A DNA stretch of 64,000 nucleotides from Caulobacter sp. 32-67-35 (GTDB lineage Bacteria > Pseudomonadota > Alphaproteobacteria > Caulobacterales > Caulobacteraceae): positions 17,534-81,533 of the forward strand of contig NCEV01000022.1 of assembly GCA_002280875.1 (NCBI GenBank). Direction: 5' to 3'. Of the stretch, positions 8,701-20,300 are shown one piece after another. The position numbers were made by a program, and so were the translations under genes. Within the stretch, counting starts at the first letter, position 1; every line of letters begins with the position of its first letter. The notes under the pieces were generated by a model. It made no database searches and was not told the DNA's origin. It saw only the letters and a program-made list of their open reading frames with translations.

Positions 8701-9306
8701 ATGACCCCCGACCTGCTGCTCGCCTTTGTGCTGTTCGCCTTCGCCACCGCCGGCACGCCCGGTCCCAACAACATGATGCTGCTGGCGTCGGGCGCGAACT
8801 TCGGGTTCCGCCGCACCATCCTGCACATCCTGGGGATCAGCGTCGGCCTGGGCGTGATGGTGGTGGCGATGGGCTGGGGCCTGTCGGGCGTGTTTGAGGC
8901 CTTCCCGATCCTGCACGAGATCCTCAAATGGGTCGGCGCCACCTACATGCTGTGGCTGGCCTGGAAGATCGCCACCGCAACCGGGATCAACGACAAAGGC
9001 GCCGGCGGCCAGCCCATGACCTTCCTGGAGGCCGCCGGCTTCCAGTGGCTTAACCCCAAGGCCTGGGCCATGGCGCTGGGCGCGGTGACTACCTATGCGC
9101 CCGAGGGCGGCGGGCCCACGGCCGTGTTGCTGCTGGCGGGAACCTTCATGCTGGTCGGCGCGCCCTGCAGCGCCGCCTGGGCGGGCTTCGGCCAGGGCCT
9201 GCGGCAGTTCCTGGACAGGCCAGCGATCCTGCGGACCTTCAATGTCAGCATGGCCGTGCTGCTGGTGGCCTCGCTGTATCCGCTGATGACGCAGCTGAAT
9301 AGGTGA
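8701..9306 (+). CDS. LysE/RhtB-family amino-acid exporter
   Basis: A 201-residue inner-membrane protein with about six hydrophobic segments. It has the family signature near the N-terminus (FATAGTPGPNNMMLLASGANFGFRRT) and the later GATYMLWLAWKIA and FQWLNPKAW motifs. LysE/RhtB proteins export amino acids or their analogues. The divergent MocR regulator and the palindrome between them suggest induction by an amino-acid-like ligand. The particular substrate is unknown. Confidence 0.9.
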   Translation: MTPDLLLAFVLFAFATAGTPGPNNMMLLASGANFGFRRTILHILGISVGLGVMVVAMGWGLSGVFEAFPILHEILKWVGATYMLWLAWKIATATGINDKGAGGQPMTFLEAAGFQWLNPKAWAMALGAVTTYAPEGGGPTAVLLLAGTFMLVGAPCSAAWAGFGQGLRQFLDRPAILRTFNVSMAVLLVASLYPLMTQLNR

Positions 9307-9337
9307 CAGAACCGGGGAGGGGCGCCACGCTGATCGC

Positions 9338-9814
9338 ATGCGCATCCTCCTCGCCGTCACCGCCGCCATCGCCCTGCTTGCCTCGCCCGTCCTGGCCCAG
9401 GACCTCAAGGTCACGGTCGCGGGCCGCGACACGGTGATGCTGACGCCCGCTGAGGTGAAGGCCCTGCCGCGCGCCAAGGCGACGATCACGGTCAAGGGCC
9501 AGCCGGTGGTCTATGAAGGCGCGGTGCTGCACGGCGCCCTGCTGAAGGCCGGCGTCGTCTCGGGCGAGCGGCTGATGGGGCGGTACCTGAACCAGATCGT
9601 CGTGCTGCGGGCCGCCGATGGCTTTTCCAGCATCCTGTCGATCGCCGAGACCGACCCGGTCTATCGCGCCAATCCGGTGATCCTGGCCGATACCGTCAAT
9701 GGCAAACCGCTGGACGCGCGTGAAGGCCCCTATCGCGTGGTGGTCGACGGCGATCTGCGCAATTCGCGCTCGCCCCGGGGCGTGGTGTCGATCGAGGTCA
9801 AGGCTGGCTTCTAG
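9338..9814 (+). CDS. Periplasmic molybdopterin-oxidoreductase-fold (DUF/Oxidored_molyb) protein
   Basis: A 158-residue protein with a signal peptide (residues 1-20, ending VLAQ). The mature part reads like the small Oxidored_molyb-fold proteins: KGQPVVYEGAVLHGALLKAG, a central LRAADGFSSILSIAE segment, and a C-terminal DGPYRVVVDGDLRNSRSPRGVVSIEV-like strand pair. No catalytic Cys ligand is obvious, so cofactor binding is not assured. It overlaps the oxyR stop by four bases on the opposite strand. Confidence 0.65.
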   Translation: MRILLAVTAAIALLASPVLAQDLKVTVAGRDTVMLTPAEVKALPRAKATITVKGQPVVYEGAVLHGALLKAGVVSGERLMGRYLNQIVVLRAADGFSSILSIAETDPVYRANPVILADTVNGKPLDAREGPYRVVVDGDLRNSRSPRGVVSIEVKAGF

Positions 9815-10716
9815 ACCATGCCCGCGGCGGCGCCCTGGGCGAAGCCGCGCAGGCGTCGGGCGATGATCTCGCCCACAGCTTCCACGGCCGGGCGGCCGGG
9901 GAAATTGGCGCGCCAGACAATCCGCACTGTTCGCCCCGTTTGCTCGGCCAGAGGGCGTAGAACAATCCCGGCATCCTGGGCTGCCCCGGCCGCCAGACCT
10001 GGGACCAGCGTTGTGCCATAGCCCGCCGCCACCATGTTCAGCAGCGTCGGAAGGCTGGCGGCGCGCAGCGGTCCGCTCAGCGCGCCGCTTTGCCCGCAGG
10101 CCGCCAGGGTCTGGTCACGTAGGCAGTGGCCGTCGGCCAGCACCAGGATGTCCCGCGCAAGATCGCTCTCGGTGACGACCGCCTGTCCGGCCAGCGGATG
10201 GTCTGGCGGCAGGGCCGCCAGGAACGGCTCGTCGAACAGGGGCTGGCTGATCAGGTCTGGTCCGTCAACCTCGGTCGCCAGCAGGGCCGCGTCCAGTTCG
10301 TGGGCGCGCAGCCTTTCCAGCAGGGCGCTGGTCTGGTCCTCCCAGGGCTCGACCTCAAGGTGGGGCAGGGCCTCGCGCAGCGGCGCGAACACCAGGGGCA
10401 GCAGATAGGGCGCCAGGGTCGGGATGATCCCCACCCGGAAACGTCCGGCCAGCGGGTCACGGAGATTGCGCGCCGTGGCCAGGATCGCCTCGGCCGCCGT
10501 CACCGCATCGCGGGCGTGGCCGATCAGCTGCTGGCAGGCGACCGTCGGGGTTACCGCCTTGCTGGTGCGTTCGAACAGGGCGACGCCGACCAACTCCTCC
10601 AGCTTCCGGATCTGGACCGACAGCGTCGGCTGGCTGACGCCGCAGGCTCGAGCCGCCTGACCGAAATGTTCATGCTCGACGACGGCCAGCAGGTAGCGAA
10701 GGTCTCGAAGATTCAT
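9811..10716 (-). CDS. oxyR: OxyR, peroxide-sensing LysR-type activator
   Basis: A 301-residue LysR-family protein with an N-terminal winged HTH (residues 1-60, FGQAARACGVSQPTLSVQIRKLEE). In the effector domain the motif ADGHCLRDQTLAACG places Cys198 and Cys207 nine residues apart. This matches the peroxidatic/resolving pair (Cys199/Cys208) of E. coli OxyR and distinguishes OxyR from other LysR proteins. It is divergent from katG, the classic target, and an ATAG-N7-CTAT element lies 22 bases before its start. Confidence 0.95.
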   Translation of the reverse strand: MNLRDLRYLLAVVEHEHFGQAARACGVSQPTLSVQIRKLEELVGVALFERTSKAVTPTVACQQLIGHARDAVTAAEAILATARNLRDPLAGRFRVGIIPTLAPYLLPLVFAPLREALPHLEVEPWEDQTSALLERLRAHELDAALLATEVDGPDLISQPLFDEPFLAALPPDHPLAGQAVVTESDLARDILVLADGHCLRDQTLAACGQSGALSGPLRAASLPTLLNMVAAGYGTTLVPGLAAGAAQDAGIVLRPLAEQTGRTVRIVWRANFPGRPAVEAVGEIIARRLRGFAQGAAAGMV

Positions 10717-10737
10717 CGGTGCGCCTGATCATTCCTC

Positions 10738-10752
10738 ATAGGCTATGCCTAT
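10738..10752. promoter_or_regulatory. OxyR operator half (ATAG-N7-CTAT)
   Basis: ATAG at 10738-10741 and CTAT at 10749-10752 with a 7-base gap match one dimer site of the OxyR consensus. A second dimer site with the expected 7-base offset toward katG is only weakly recognisable (ATTG-N7-GCGC). The position just upstream of oxyR and in the oxyR-katG divergent region fits autoregulation and katG activation. Confidence 0.7.
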
Positions 10753-13276
<2,524 letters not shown>

Positions 13277-13291
13277 CGCTGAGGAACCCTA

Positions 13292-13321
13292 CTGGACGCG
13301 GCTGATGCCGGCCGCGTCCAG
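13292..13321 (+). terminator. Stem-loop after katG
   Basis: An 11-bp perfect stem (CTGGACGCGGC / GCCGCGTCCAG) with an 8-base loop, 16 bases after the katG stop. No T tract follows. Confidence 0.5.
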
Positions 13322-13392
13322 ACTTCAAGGTGGGGGCCAGATCACGGCGACGCATGACCGTGATCACCCCGCCGCCTTGGGAGGAGGACTGC

Positions 13393-13827
13393 ATGCCCCA
13401 CGCCGTGGAAGCCGCCTTCCGCGAGGAGTTGCGTCGCGCCGGCTTGCCCAGTCAGGGCGCTTTGCCACGCCTGCTGGCGCTGTTGCGCGCTGCCCCGGAA
13501 ACCCATCTGACCCTGGCTGAAGTGGCGGACATCGCCGCGGAAACAGGCCTGGCGGTGACCCTCACCGACTTGTCCCGCCAGATGGAGTCCCTGGCCGACC
13601 ATGGTCTGATCGGCCGCCTGCCCACCATCACCACCGACCTGGTGTTCGACACCGTCGCCGAACCGCACTCGCATCTCGTCTATGAGGAGGCGGGGCAGGT
13701 CATCGATCTGCACGTCTCGGCGGATACTCTACTGGCCATGGTCCGGAAGGCCCTGACCGAATGTCCCGATGGCGTTGAGATCCTGGTCCGCTACCGGCGC
13801 GAGCCTGGGCCGCAAGGGGGTGTTTGA
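13393..13827 (+). CDS. Fur-family transcriptional regulator
   Basis: A 144-residue Fur-superfamily protein: N-terminal winged helix (residues about 10-75; LAEVADIAAETGLAVTLTDLSRQMESLADHGLI) and a dimerisation/metal domain with EPHSHLVYEEAGQVIDLH. The CxxC structural-zinc motifs of Fur and PerR are absent. This is closer to the Irr-like or Cys-less branch; whether it senses iron, heme or peroxide is open. The start at 13393 is set by GGGAGGAGGA six bases upstream. Its position after katG suggests a role in peroxide or iron homeostasis. Confidence 0.8.
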   Translation: MPHAVEAAFREELRRAGLPSQGALPRLLALLRAAPETHLTLAEVADIAAETGLAVTLTDLSRQMESLADHGLIGRLPTITTDLVFDTVAEPHSHLVYEEAGQVIDLHVSADTLLAMVRKALTECPDGVEILVRYRREPGPQGGV

Positions 13828-13886
13828 GCCATCTCGACACGTCGCAGAAAATAGCCAAACTTGCTTGCCTGCAACTGGGGGTAAGC

Positions 13887-14741
13887 ATGCACGCCATCAC
13901 CATGGATCGCCGAGGTTTGCTGGCGGGCCTCGCTGCGGTCGCCCTCGCGCCGGTCGCCGCCCACGCCCAGGCCGTAAGCATCAAGGTTGGGGATCGCGAC
14001 CTGGGACTGACCGTCGCTCGCCCCGCCACGGTCAAGGGCGTCGTACTCTTCTCCCACGCCGCCGGGGCCGCCCCATCGGCCTATGCCGCTCTTTTTGATC
14101 TGTGGTCCAGGGCCGGTTTCATGGTGGTGGCGCCGCTGCACGTTGACTCGCGCCAGCACCCCCGGGTCGCCGACTACACCTTGCAGACCGCCTTCCCGGT
14201 TCGGATCGCCGATCTGGCCGCGGCCGGCGCCTTTATCGAGAAGGTCGCGCCGGATGCTCCCGTGGCGGCGGCTGGTCATTCCTATGGGTCGCTGAACGCC
14301 ATGATCCGGGGCGGGGCGCTACAGGCAATGATCCAGGGACGCGACCCGGCAACCAGGGCAGTGCTGGCCTTTTCCAGTCCCGGCATCATTCCCGGCCTCA
14401 TCGGACCAGGCGCCTTTGCTGACCTGACCGCGCCGCTGATGATGGTTACGGGGGATCGGGATGTGATGCCCGGCTTCATCCCCGAGGCCAGCGCTCACCT
14501 CGTACCCTTCGAAACCAGCCCTGCCGGGGACAAGTATCTGTGGGTTGGGAAGGGCGTGGACCACTTCTTCGGCAATGCGATCATTGGCGCCGGCAAGGAC
14601 CCTGCCCAGAGCGCGGCCTTCGACCAGGCCGCCGCTCTAAGCATTGTCTATCTGAGGGCCACGTTGCTGGACGACGCTGAAGCCAGGGCTGCGCTTGCGA
14701 CCCAGGCCTCGACATCGCTGGCGACGTTCCGGGCGCGCTAG
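13887..14741 (+). CDS. Exported alpha/beta-hydrolase (dienelactone-hydrolase-like)
   Basis: About 284 residues. The N-terminus carries DRRGLLAGLAAVALAP...AHAQA, a twin-arginine-like signal peptide. The hydrolase fold shows the oxyanion region VVLFSHAAGAAPSAY, the nucleophile elbow AAGHSYGS (Ser), an Asp in MMVTGDRDVMP and a late His in VGKGVDHFFG. It resembles the secreted dienelactone-hydrolase-like family; the substrate is unknown. ATG 13887 is preferred because a TTG start at 13824 would bury the signal peptide. Confidence 0.75.
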   Translation: MHAITMDRRGLLAGLAAVALAPVAAHAQAVSIKVGDRDLGLTVARPATVKGVVLFSHAAGAAPSAYAALFDLWSRAGFMVVAPLHVDSRQHPRVADYTLQTAFPVRIADLAAAGAFIEKVAPDAPVAAAGHSYGSLNAMIRGGALQAMIQGRDPATRAVLAFSSPGIIPGLIGPGAFADLTAPLMMVTGDRDVMPGFIPEASAHLVPFETSPAGDKYLWVGKGVDHFFGNAIIGAGKDPAQSAAFDQAAALSIVYLRATLLDDAEARAALATQASTSLATFRAR

Positions 14742-14867
14742 TCGTCACCGCCCCGTACCCAACCGGGCGACTGCTGGGCGGGAAGGACCAAAGGTCACAC
14801 AGCCTCCTGGGGTGACGTCGCGCTCCGCGAGCGGTACAGAGACCGCCCGCCACCCTCAAACCATGTG

Positions 14868-14877
14868 ACGTCACCCC
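14868..14877. promoter_or_regulatory. Palindrome GTGACGTCAC just before prfA
   Basis: A perfect 10-base palindrome immediately upstream of the TTG start of prfA. A related GTGACGTCGC lies at about 14812-14821. Possible operator; no factor can be assigned. Confidence 0.3.
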
Positions 14878-15948
14878 TTGCGACTGCCCCAGGCCCGACT
14901 CGACCAGGTTCTCGACCGTTTCCGCGAAGTGGAGGCCCGCATGGGCGCCGCAACCGACGGGACCGAGATCGTCAAGCTCTCCAAGGAGCACGCCGAGCTG
15001 CGGCCTGTGGCCGAGGCCGTCGAGACCCTGGCCAAGCTGGCGGCCGAGCGCGCGGGCCTGGAAGAGCTGGCCGCCGACCCGGATATGGCCGAGATGGTCC
15101 GTGACGAGATGGCCGCGCTGGACGAGAAGCTTCCGGTCTTGGAACGCGATCTGGCCCTTATGCTGGCCCCCAAGGACAAGGACGAGAACGCCTCGGCCAT
15201 CCTTGAAGTGCGCGCCGGCACCGGCGGCGACGAGGCGGCTCTCTTCGCCGGCGATCTCTTCCGCATGTACCAGCGCTACGCCCAGAGCCAGGGCTGGCGG
15301 GTCGAGGTCGACAGCATCTCCGAGGGCGAGATGGGCGGCTTCAAGGAAATCATCGCCTCGATCACGGGCGACGGCGTGTTTGGCCGGCTGAAGTTCGAGA
15401 GCGGCGTGCACCGCGTGCAGCGCGTGCCCGAGACCGAAGCTCAAGGCCGTATCCACACCTCGGCCGCCACCGTCGCGGTGCTGCCCGAGGTGGAAGACGT
15501 CGAGATCGAGATCAACGAGGCCGACATCCGCATCGACACCTACCGCTCGTCGGGCGCTGGCGGCCAGCACGTCAACAAGACTGACTCCGCCGTGCGGATC
15601 ACCCACCTGCCCACGGGCGTGGTGGTGACCTCCTCGGAAAAGAGCCAGCACCAGAACCGCGCCCGGGCCATGAAAAACCTGAAGGCGCGCCTCTACGACA
15701 TGCAGCGCGAGGCGCTCGACACCGCCCGCTCCGACGCCCGCAAGAGCCAGGTTGGCAGCGGCGACCGCTCCGAGCGCATCCGCACCTACAACTTCCCGCA
15801 GGGCCGGGTCACCGATCACCGCATCAACCTGACGCTCTACAATCTGGGCAAGGTGATGGAGGGCGAGGCCCTGGACGACGTGATCAAGCCGCTGATCGCC
15901 GAAGACCAGGCTGCGCGTCTAGCCACCCTCGAAGACGGCTATAACTGA
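14878..15948 (+). CDS. prfA: Peptide chain release factor 1 (TTG start)
   Basis: RF1 recognises UAA/UAG and triggers peptide release on the ribosome. The 356-residue protein has the domain-3 GGQ motif ([19 protein letters not shown]) and the RF1-specific anticodon-like region before it. The N-terminal helix ([20 protein letters not shown]) matches release factors, and this requires the TTG at 14878. An upstream in-frame ATG is followed at once by a stop, and the next ATG (14941) would remove the helix. The last base of its stop codon overlaps the ATG of the pseudouridine synthase gene, implying translational coupling. Confidence 0.95.
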   Translation: MRLPQARLDQVLDRFREVEARMGAATDGTEIVKLSKEHAELRPVAEAVETLAKLAAERAGLEELAADPDMAEMVRDEMAALDEKLPVLERDLALMLAPKDKDENASAILEVRAGTGGDEAALFAGDLFRMYQRYAQSQGWRVEVDSISEGEMGGFKEIIASITGDGVFGRLKFESGVHRVQRVPETEAQGRIHTSAATVAVLPEVEDVEIEINEADIRIDTYRSSGAGGQHVNKTDSAVRITHLPTGVVVTSSEKSQHQNRARAMKNLKARLYDMQREALDTARSDARKSQVGSGDRSERIRTYNFPQGRVTDHRINLTLYNLGKVMEGEALDDVIKPLIAEDQAARLATLEDGYN

Positions 15949-16709
15949 TGGCCTTCACCCGGACCTATGACGAGGAAGAGCCTCAGCGGGTCAACAAGTG
16001 GCTGGCCCAGGCCGGCGTCTGCTCGCGTCGCGAGGCCGAGGCCCTGATCGCCGACGGCCTGGTCTCCATCGACGGCGAGACGGTCGAGGATGTGGGCCGC
16101 AAGATCCTGCAGGGCCAGACCCTGGTCCTGGCCGACCGCGCGACCGACAAGCTGGGCGCAAGCCTGACCGTGCTGATTCACAAGCCGGTCGGTTTCGTCT
16201 CGGCCCAGCCCGAGGCCGGCGAGGTGCCCGCCGCGCGCCTGCTGACCCGCGCCAATCTGTGGCTCGGCGAGGGGCCGATCCCCGGCAGCGGCGACCTGCT
16301 GCCCCCGATCGGCCGTCTGGACAAGGACTCGCGCGGCCTGCTGCTGCTGTCGGAAGACGGGGTCGTGGCCAAGGCCGTGATCGGTCCGCAGTCCGATCTT
16401 GAAAAGGAATACCGTGTCGCGGTGATGGGCGAGATCACCGAAGAGAAGCTGGAGTTGCTGCGCTTTGGTCTCGAGCTGGACGGCCGCGAACTGCGCCCGG
16501 CCAAGGTGGAGATGATCTCGGACCAGCGGTTCAGTATCGTCCTGCAGGAAGGCCGAAACCGCCAGATCCGCCGGATGTGCGAACTGGTTGAGCTCAAGGT
16601 CGTTGATCTGTTCCGCGTCCGGGTCGGGACCCTCACCCTGGACGACATGCCTGAGGGCTACTGGCGCCACATCACACCGCAAGAGCGCGCGGCGCTGATC
16701 GCGGGTTAG
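15948..16709 (+). CDS. rluF: RsuA/RluF-family 23S rRNA pseudouridine synthase
   Basis: A 253-residue enzyme with an N-terminal S4 RNA-binding domain (residues about 12-60, VNKWLAQAGVCSRREAEALI) and the RsuA catalytic domain with Asp125 in GRLDKDSRGLLLLSEDG. The C-terminal GRNRQIRRMCEL motif is also present. The family converts uridine to pseudouridine in rRNA; RluF (U2604) is the best guess among RluB/E/F and RsuA. Start overlaps the prfA stop by one base. Confidence 0.85.
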   Translation: MAFTRTYDEEEPQRVNKWLAQAGVCSRREAEALIADGLVSIDGETVEDVGRKILQGQTLVLADRATDKLGASLTVLIHKPVGFVSAQPEAGEVPAARLLTRANLWLGEGPIPGSGDLLPPIGRLDKDSRGLLLLSEDGVVAKAVIGPQSDLEKEYRVAVMGEITEEKLELLRFGLELDGRELRPAKVEMISDQRFSIVLQEGRNRQIRRMCELVELKVVDLFRVRVGTLTLDDMPEGYWRHITPQERAALIAG

Positions 16710-16770
16710 GCGCAGTCATTCTTGCGATAGCCGGGGATATTGGCGCCGCCTGCAAAGTCTTTCAGCGAGC

Positions 16771-16968
16771 ATGGCGCGTTCAAAGCTAGAGTATTGCCTG
16801 ACGCGCGTCGTAACACATGGCCTGGGCCAGGCCATTGGCCGCGTCGCGAGCCTGCAGGCCCACTATCCCGGCATCACCGACCACGTGCACCTGGAAGTCA
16901 TGGAGCTCGGCGGCGACCGCGTGAACGCCGCGGCGCTGATCACCTCGAAGCTGGTGGTGAGAGCCTAG
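16771..16968 (+). CDS. Small hypothetical protein
   Basis: An open frame of 65 codons whose third positions are strongly G/C from about codon 15 onward, as in neighbouring genes. No family is recognised; the sequence has no signal peptide and one weakly amphipathic stretch (GLGQAIGRVASLQAHYP). It overlaps by four bases the end of the decayed gene on the other strand. It could be the 3' remnant of a larger gene. Confidence 0.35.
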   Translation: MARSKLEYCLTRVVTHGLGQAIGRVASLQAHYPGITDHVHLEVMELGGDRVNAAALITSKLVVRA

Positions 16969-17229
16969 GCCGGGACCGCTCTCCGCCGCGCCAGGATCAT
17001 CGCCCCGACGACGAAGGCGCCAAAGAGGCTGCCCTCAAGAGCGCCCGTGACGGTCTGGCTGACCGGACCGAAACCGCTCTCCCCGAGCAGGGCGCCAATC
17101 TGGTCGAGGCGCAGGCGCTAGCCCTGGAACTGGCGGATCAGCAGATCAAGGCTCCCGCCCATCATCCTTCCGCCCAGCAGGGGGATCAGCGCGCCGGCTC
17201 CGGCCCGCGGCGGCCATGGCAATCGTCAT
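16965..17229 (-). pseudogene. Decayed small membrane-protein gene (frameshift plus in-frame amber)
   Basis: Reading the minus strand from ATG 17229, the codons MTIAMAAAG lead by a one-base frame change (near 17205) into AGALIPLLGGRMMGG...LIRQFQG. A TAG at 17118-17120 is followed in the same frame by RLRLDQIGALLGESGFG...GSLFGAFVVGAMILARRR and a stop at 16965. Both halves have gene-like codon use and together look like one two-helix membrane protein. It begins 7 bases after the GNAT gene stop, so it was probably co-transcribed with it. No family name can be given. Confidence 0.5.
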
Positions 17230-17236
17230 GGCAGTG

Positions 17237-17761
17237 TCAGAGCGTCTTCTTCAGCACCAGGAACTTCAGACCTTCGAGCTTGGGCTCGCCAAAGCGCGCG
17301 TCGCCGTAGGGGAAGGGTTCAGACTCGCCAGTGGGCTGGTAGCCCCGGCGGCCGTACCAGGCGATCAGGGTGTCGCGTCCCTCGATGACGGTCATTTTGC
17401 TGGTCTTGCCGCCATGAGCGCGGGCATGGCTTTCGGCCGCGTCCAACAGCTTGCGACCAAGCCCGCTGTCCTGGCGTTCCGGATCGACGGTGACCATGCC
17501 GATCATCCACACGTCACCCCGCAGGGGCTCCAGCCAGACGCAGGCCAAGGGCGGGGCTGTCGTGGTTTCGCGCAGGATCAGGATGGTCGAGCCCGGCTTG
17601 GCCGCCAGATCGGCGCGCAGGGTTTCCACGTCGGTGCGCTGGCCGTCCAGCATATGGGTCTCGCTGGTCCAGCCCTTTTGGGCGCTCGGGCCCCGATAGG
17701 CCGCGTTGACGAGGGCGGCGATGGCGGGGAGGTCGTGGGCCTGGGCGGTGGCGAGCAGCAT
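17237..17761 (-). CDS. GNAT-family N-acetyltransferase
   Basis: A 174-residue GCN5-related acetyltransferase. The acetyl-CoA-binding motif A reads MVTVDPERQDSGLGRKLLDAAE (residues about 100-122), followed by MTVIEGRDTLIAWYGRRGYQPTGE, the typical alpha4-beta7 region. The acceptor substrate is unknown. Cytoplasmic. It lies downstream of the YihY gene on the same strand, 28 bases away, likely in one operon. Confidence 0.88.
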   Translation of the reverse strand: MLLATAQAHDLPAIAALVNAAYRGPSAQKGWTSETHMLDGQRTDVETLRADLAAKPGSTILILRETTTAPPLACVWLEPLRGDVWMIGMVTVDPERQDSGLGRKLLDAAESHARAHGGKTSKMTVIEGRDTLIAWYGRRGYQPTGESEPFPYGDARFGEPKLEGLKFLVLKKTL

Positions 17762-17788
17762 GCGGAGCTCCGGAAGCGGGCCGGCAAG

Positions 17789-19018
17789 CTAGCCTTCCGG
17801 CGGCGCTTGTCCAGACTTGCGCACCTTGCCCCAGGCCCGGCCGGCGGCCTGGCGCACGACGCCAGTTTCGCGCTTGATCATCTCCCAGGGATGAAACGCC
17901 AGACCGACCGTATCGGCCATGGCCGCGCCGCGTTCGCCCATGGGCCGCTCCGGGCCGGTGGTGGAGTCGAAGGCGGTCTGGTGCTCGACCTCGGCGTTCA
18001 GTTCTGCTCCCACCAGCACGGCCATGATCGAGAACCACACCCAGATCATGAAGGCGATCACCGCGCCCAGCGGCCCGTAGGTGGCGTCGAAATGGGCCAC
18101 GCGGCTGACATAGACCGAGAAGGCCAGAGAGCCGACCAGCCAGCCGGCGGACGCCAGCAGGGAGCCCAGCACCACCCAGCGCCAGCGAGCCCGGGCCCGG
18201 CAGGGGGCGAAGCGATAGAGGATCGCGAATGCGCCGGCGGTGATCAGCCAGACCAGCATCCAGCGGATCGGCGCCCAGATCTCGATCAGGGCTGACAGGC
18301 GCGCGCGCTCCAGAAGAACGGGTGTGGCGATCAGGATCACCGCGGCGGCCGTCGCGTAGAGCACGGCGCAGAACGTGAAGACATAGGTCAGGGCGGTGCG
18401 GGTGACGATGTTGCGTCGTTCGTCCTCGTCATAGGCGATGTTCAGCCCGTCGAAGAGCGCCTGCATGCTGGCGTTGGCGCTCCAGACCGACAGCAGCAGG
18501 CTGACGGCGAAGGCCGCGCCCAGCTTGGCCTGCTCCTGGCTGGCCAGCCGCAGCATCTGTTCGCCGACGATCTGGATGACGCTAGCGGGAAAGACGCCGG
18601 ACATCTCGCTGAGCTGCTTCTGGACGGCCGCCACATCGGCGAACAGGCCATACAGCGACACGAACGCGCCGATGGCGGGGAAGAGGGCCAGCAAGGTGTA
18701 GAAGGTCACGCCCCCTGCCACGGCGGGCAGACGATCGACGGTGATCTCGCGCCAGGTGCGCCACAGGATGTCGCGCCAGCCCAGCAGAGGGATGTGGTGC
18801 GGATGCCTGGCGGCGCGGCCGCGCATGGGCTCGACCGTGTCGAAATCGTCGGGCGGCATCGTGCGGTCTTCCGACAGTCCGGGCGGCGGGGCATGGACGA
18901 CGGGCTTTCGAAAGGCGAAAGGCGCTAAGGCCAGCAGCACGATCCAGGGCGCCAGGCCATAGGGGCGCGACGCCAGCCATGTGCGGACAGGTCGTTTCGG
19001 CTTGGCGTCGTCAGTCAT
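17789..19018 (-). CDS. YihY/BrkB-family inner-membrane protein
   Basis: A 409-residue membrane protein. After a cytoplasmic N-terminal region with one predicted helix (APWIVLLALAPFAF), the YihY core begins with GWRDILWRTWREITVDRLPAVAGGVTFYTLLALFPAIGAFVSLYG. It has five or six further hydrophobic segments and ends in a basic tail (GRAWGKVRKSG). The family was long annotated as ribonuclease BN by mistake; its role (transport or envelope function) is unsettled. Start 19018 is chosen because GGGAG lies 7 bases upstream; the longer frame has no ribosome site. Confidence 0.85.
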   Translation of the reverse strand: MTDDAKPKRPVRTWLASRPYGLAPWIVLLALAPFAFRKPVVHAPPPGLSEDRTMPPDDFDTVEPMRGRAARHPHHIPLLGWRDILWRTWREITVDRLPAVAGGVTFYTLLALFPAIGAFVSLYGLFADVAAVQKQLSEMSGVFPASVIQIVGEQMLRLASQEQAKLGAAFAVSLLLSVWSANASMQALFDGLNIAYDEDERRNIVTRTALTYVFTFCAVLYATAAAVILIATPVLLERARLSALIEIWAPIRWMLVWLITAGAFAILYRFAPCRARARWRWVVLGSLLASAGWLVGSLAFSVYVSRVAHFDATYGPLGAVIAFMIWVWFSIMAVLVGAELNAEVEHQTAFDSTTGPERPMGERGAAMADTVGLAFHPWEMIKRETGVVRQAAGRAWGKVRKSGQAPPEG

Positions 19019-19118
19019 GGAGTCTCCCGCCGGAGGAAAGCGTGAGCACACGGGACGTTCCCAGGTTCCTTCCGAGGCCGCCCTTGCTTTCGACCGAGTC
19101 GTCGCCAACCTTGGCCGC

Positions 19119-20300
19119 ATGGAAGCTCGCATCGCCGCCGTCTATCGCCACCCCGTCAAGGGTTTCACGCCCGAACGCCTGCAGGGCGCCGATCTGGCGG
19201 CCGGGGCCTGTTTCCCGTGCGACCGGCTGTATGCGGTGGAGGATGGTCCCAGCGGCTTTGATCCCGCCGCACCGGCCCACATCTCGAAGATGAAGTTCAC
19301 GGTGCTGGCCAAGATCCCGGCCGTGGCCAGGGCGCATACCGCCTATGACGAGGCCACCGGTGTCTTCAGCTGCGCGGCCGAGGGTCGGCCCGATTTTGCG
19401 GGCGATCTGCGCACGGATGAGGGCAGGGCGGGACTGGAGGCCTGGTTGACGGAGCTGTTGGGCGAGGACCTGTCAGGTCCGCTGCGGGTGGTCGAGGGAC
19501 CGGGCGCCTATCGCTTCATGGACAGCCGCTCGGGCTATGTCTCGATCGTCAACCTCGCCAGCGTGCGCGACCTGGAGGCTCGGTTGGGACGGTCGCTGGA
19601 TCCCTTGCGCTTCCGCGCCAACCTCTATGTCGAGGGCTGGCCGGCCTGGGTCGAGAACGACTGGACGGGCCGGACGCTGAAGCTGGGCGAGGCGACGGCC
19701 GAGGTCTTGAAACCCATCGTCCGCTGTGCGGCCACCCACGTGGATCCGGTCACCGCCGAGCGGGATATCGAGCTGGTGAAGGCGCTATTCGACAACGGGA
19801 TGTCTTGGCGATGGTCTGACGGATCAACCCAAGTGCAAGCGAATGTCCATGTTCTGGTGAAGAAAACGGACGATCTCAACCACCTCCCCGGCACGGTAGA
19901 AAATCACGTGGGAGCCAACGGGGCGCTTGCGGTAATCCGATCCGATCCCCTCGTGTTGACCTCCAAGCTCAGGGCGTTCGGCGACGAGTTCGACGGCCAG
20001 CCTGATGTGACGCAGGTAGTCTGCCGCTTTTCTCCGTCCCCATTTACCGACGGAATAGGTCCAAATCTCGTCGAGATCGGCCCGGGCCTGGTGAGAGAGT
20101 CGATAAGGCCTCATTCCTCGTGGAAGCCCTGCGGCCCGGTTTCGTTGAGCTTTTCCTCAATGAAAGCGTCGAAGTCGAAGTCGTCGATAAACCCGCTCCG
20201 CTCGCCTTCGGCCAATGCCGCACGCAACGCCGCCAACTTTGTCTCGTGGCTTTCAAGCAGCCTCAAGCCAGCACGAACCACCTCGCTGGCCGAGCCGTAG
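19119..20300 (+). CDS. MOSC-domain protein, C-terminus replaced at a parDE insertion
   Basis: The first 225 or so residues are a MOSC-domain protein: [14 protein letters not shown] at the N-terminus, [35 protein letters not shown], and the conserved Cys in [21 protein letters not shown] proteins handle sulfur in molybdenum-cofactor chemistry. After LVKALFDN (about base 19797) family resemblance stops. The last 30 or so residues of the MOSC fold are missing, and the frame runs on for 165 codons antisense to parE and parD. The true product is therefore a truncated or fused protein, probably inactive. Confidence 0.65.
   Translation: MEARIAAVYRHPVKGFTPERLQGADLAAGACFPCDRLYAVEDGPSGFDPAAPAHISKMKFTVLAKIPAVARAHTAYDEATGVFSCAAEGRPDFAGDLRTDEGRAGLEAWLTELLGEDLSGPLRVVEGPGAYRFMDSRSGYVSIVNLASVRDLEARLGRSLDPLRFRANLYVEGWPAWVENDWTGRTLKLGEATAEVLKPIVRCAATHVDPVTAERDIELVKALFDNGMSWRWSDGSTQVQANVHVLVKKTDDLNHLPGTVENHVGANGALAVIRSDPLVLTSKLRAFGDEFDGQPDVTQVVCRFSPSPFTDGIGPNLVEIGPGLVRESIRPHSSWKPCGPVSLSFSSMKASKSKSSINPLRSPSANAARNAANFVSWLSSSLKPARTTSLAEP
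19824..20114 (-). CDS. parE: RelE/ParE-family toxin
   Basis: A 96-residue RelE/ParE-superfamily toxin: [20 protein letters not shown] at the N-terminus, a two-helix hairpin, [27 protein letters not shown] at the C-terminus. ParE toxins poison DNA gyrase, RelE toxins cleave mRNA; the sequence favours ParE. It overlaps the antitoxin gene by four bases (ATGA type), the usual arrangement. Codon and base composition are more AT-rich than the surrounding genes, in line with horizontal arrival. Confidence 0.9.
   Translation of the reverse strand: MRPYRLSHQARADLDEIWTYSVGKWGRRKAADYLRHIRLAVELVAERPELGGQHEGIGSDYRKRPVGSHVIFYRAGEVVEIVRFLHQNMDIRLHLG

Noticed and set aside
16740-17309. Plus-strand frame of about 190 codons across the decayed region
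   Set aside because: No ribosome site, Arg/Pro/His-rich product, and it overlaps the better supported small ORF, pseudogene and GNAT gene.
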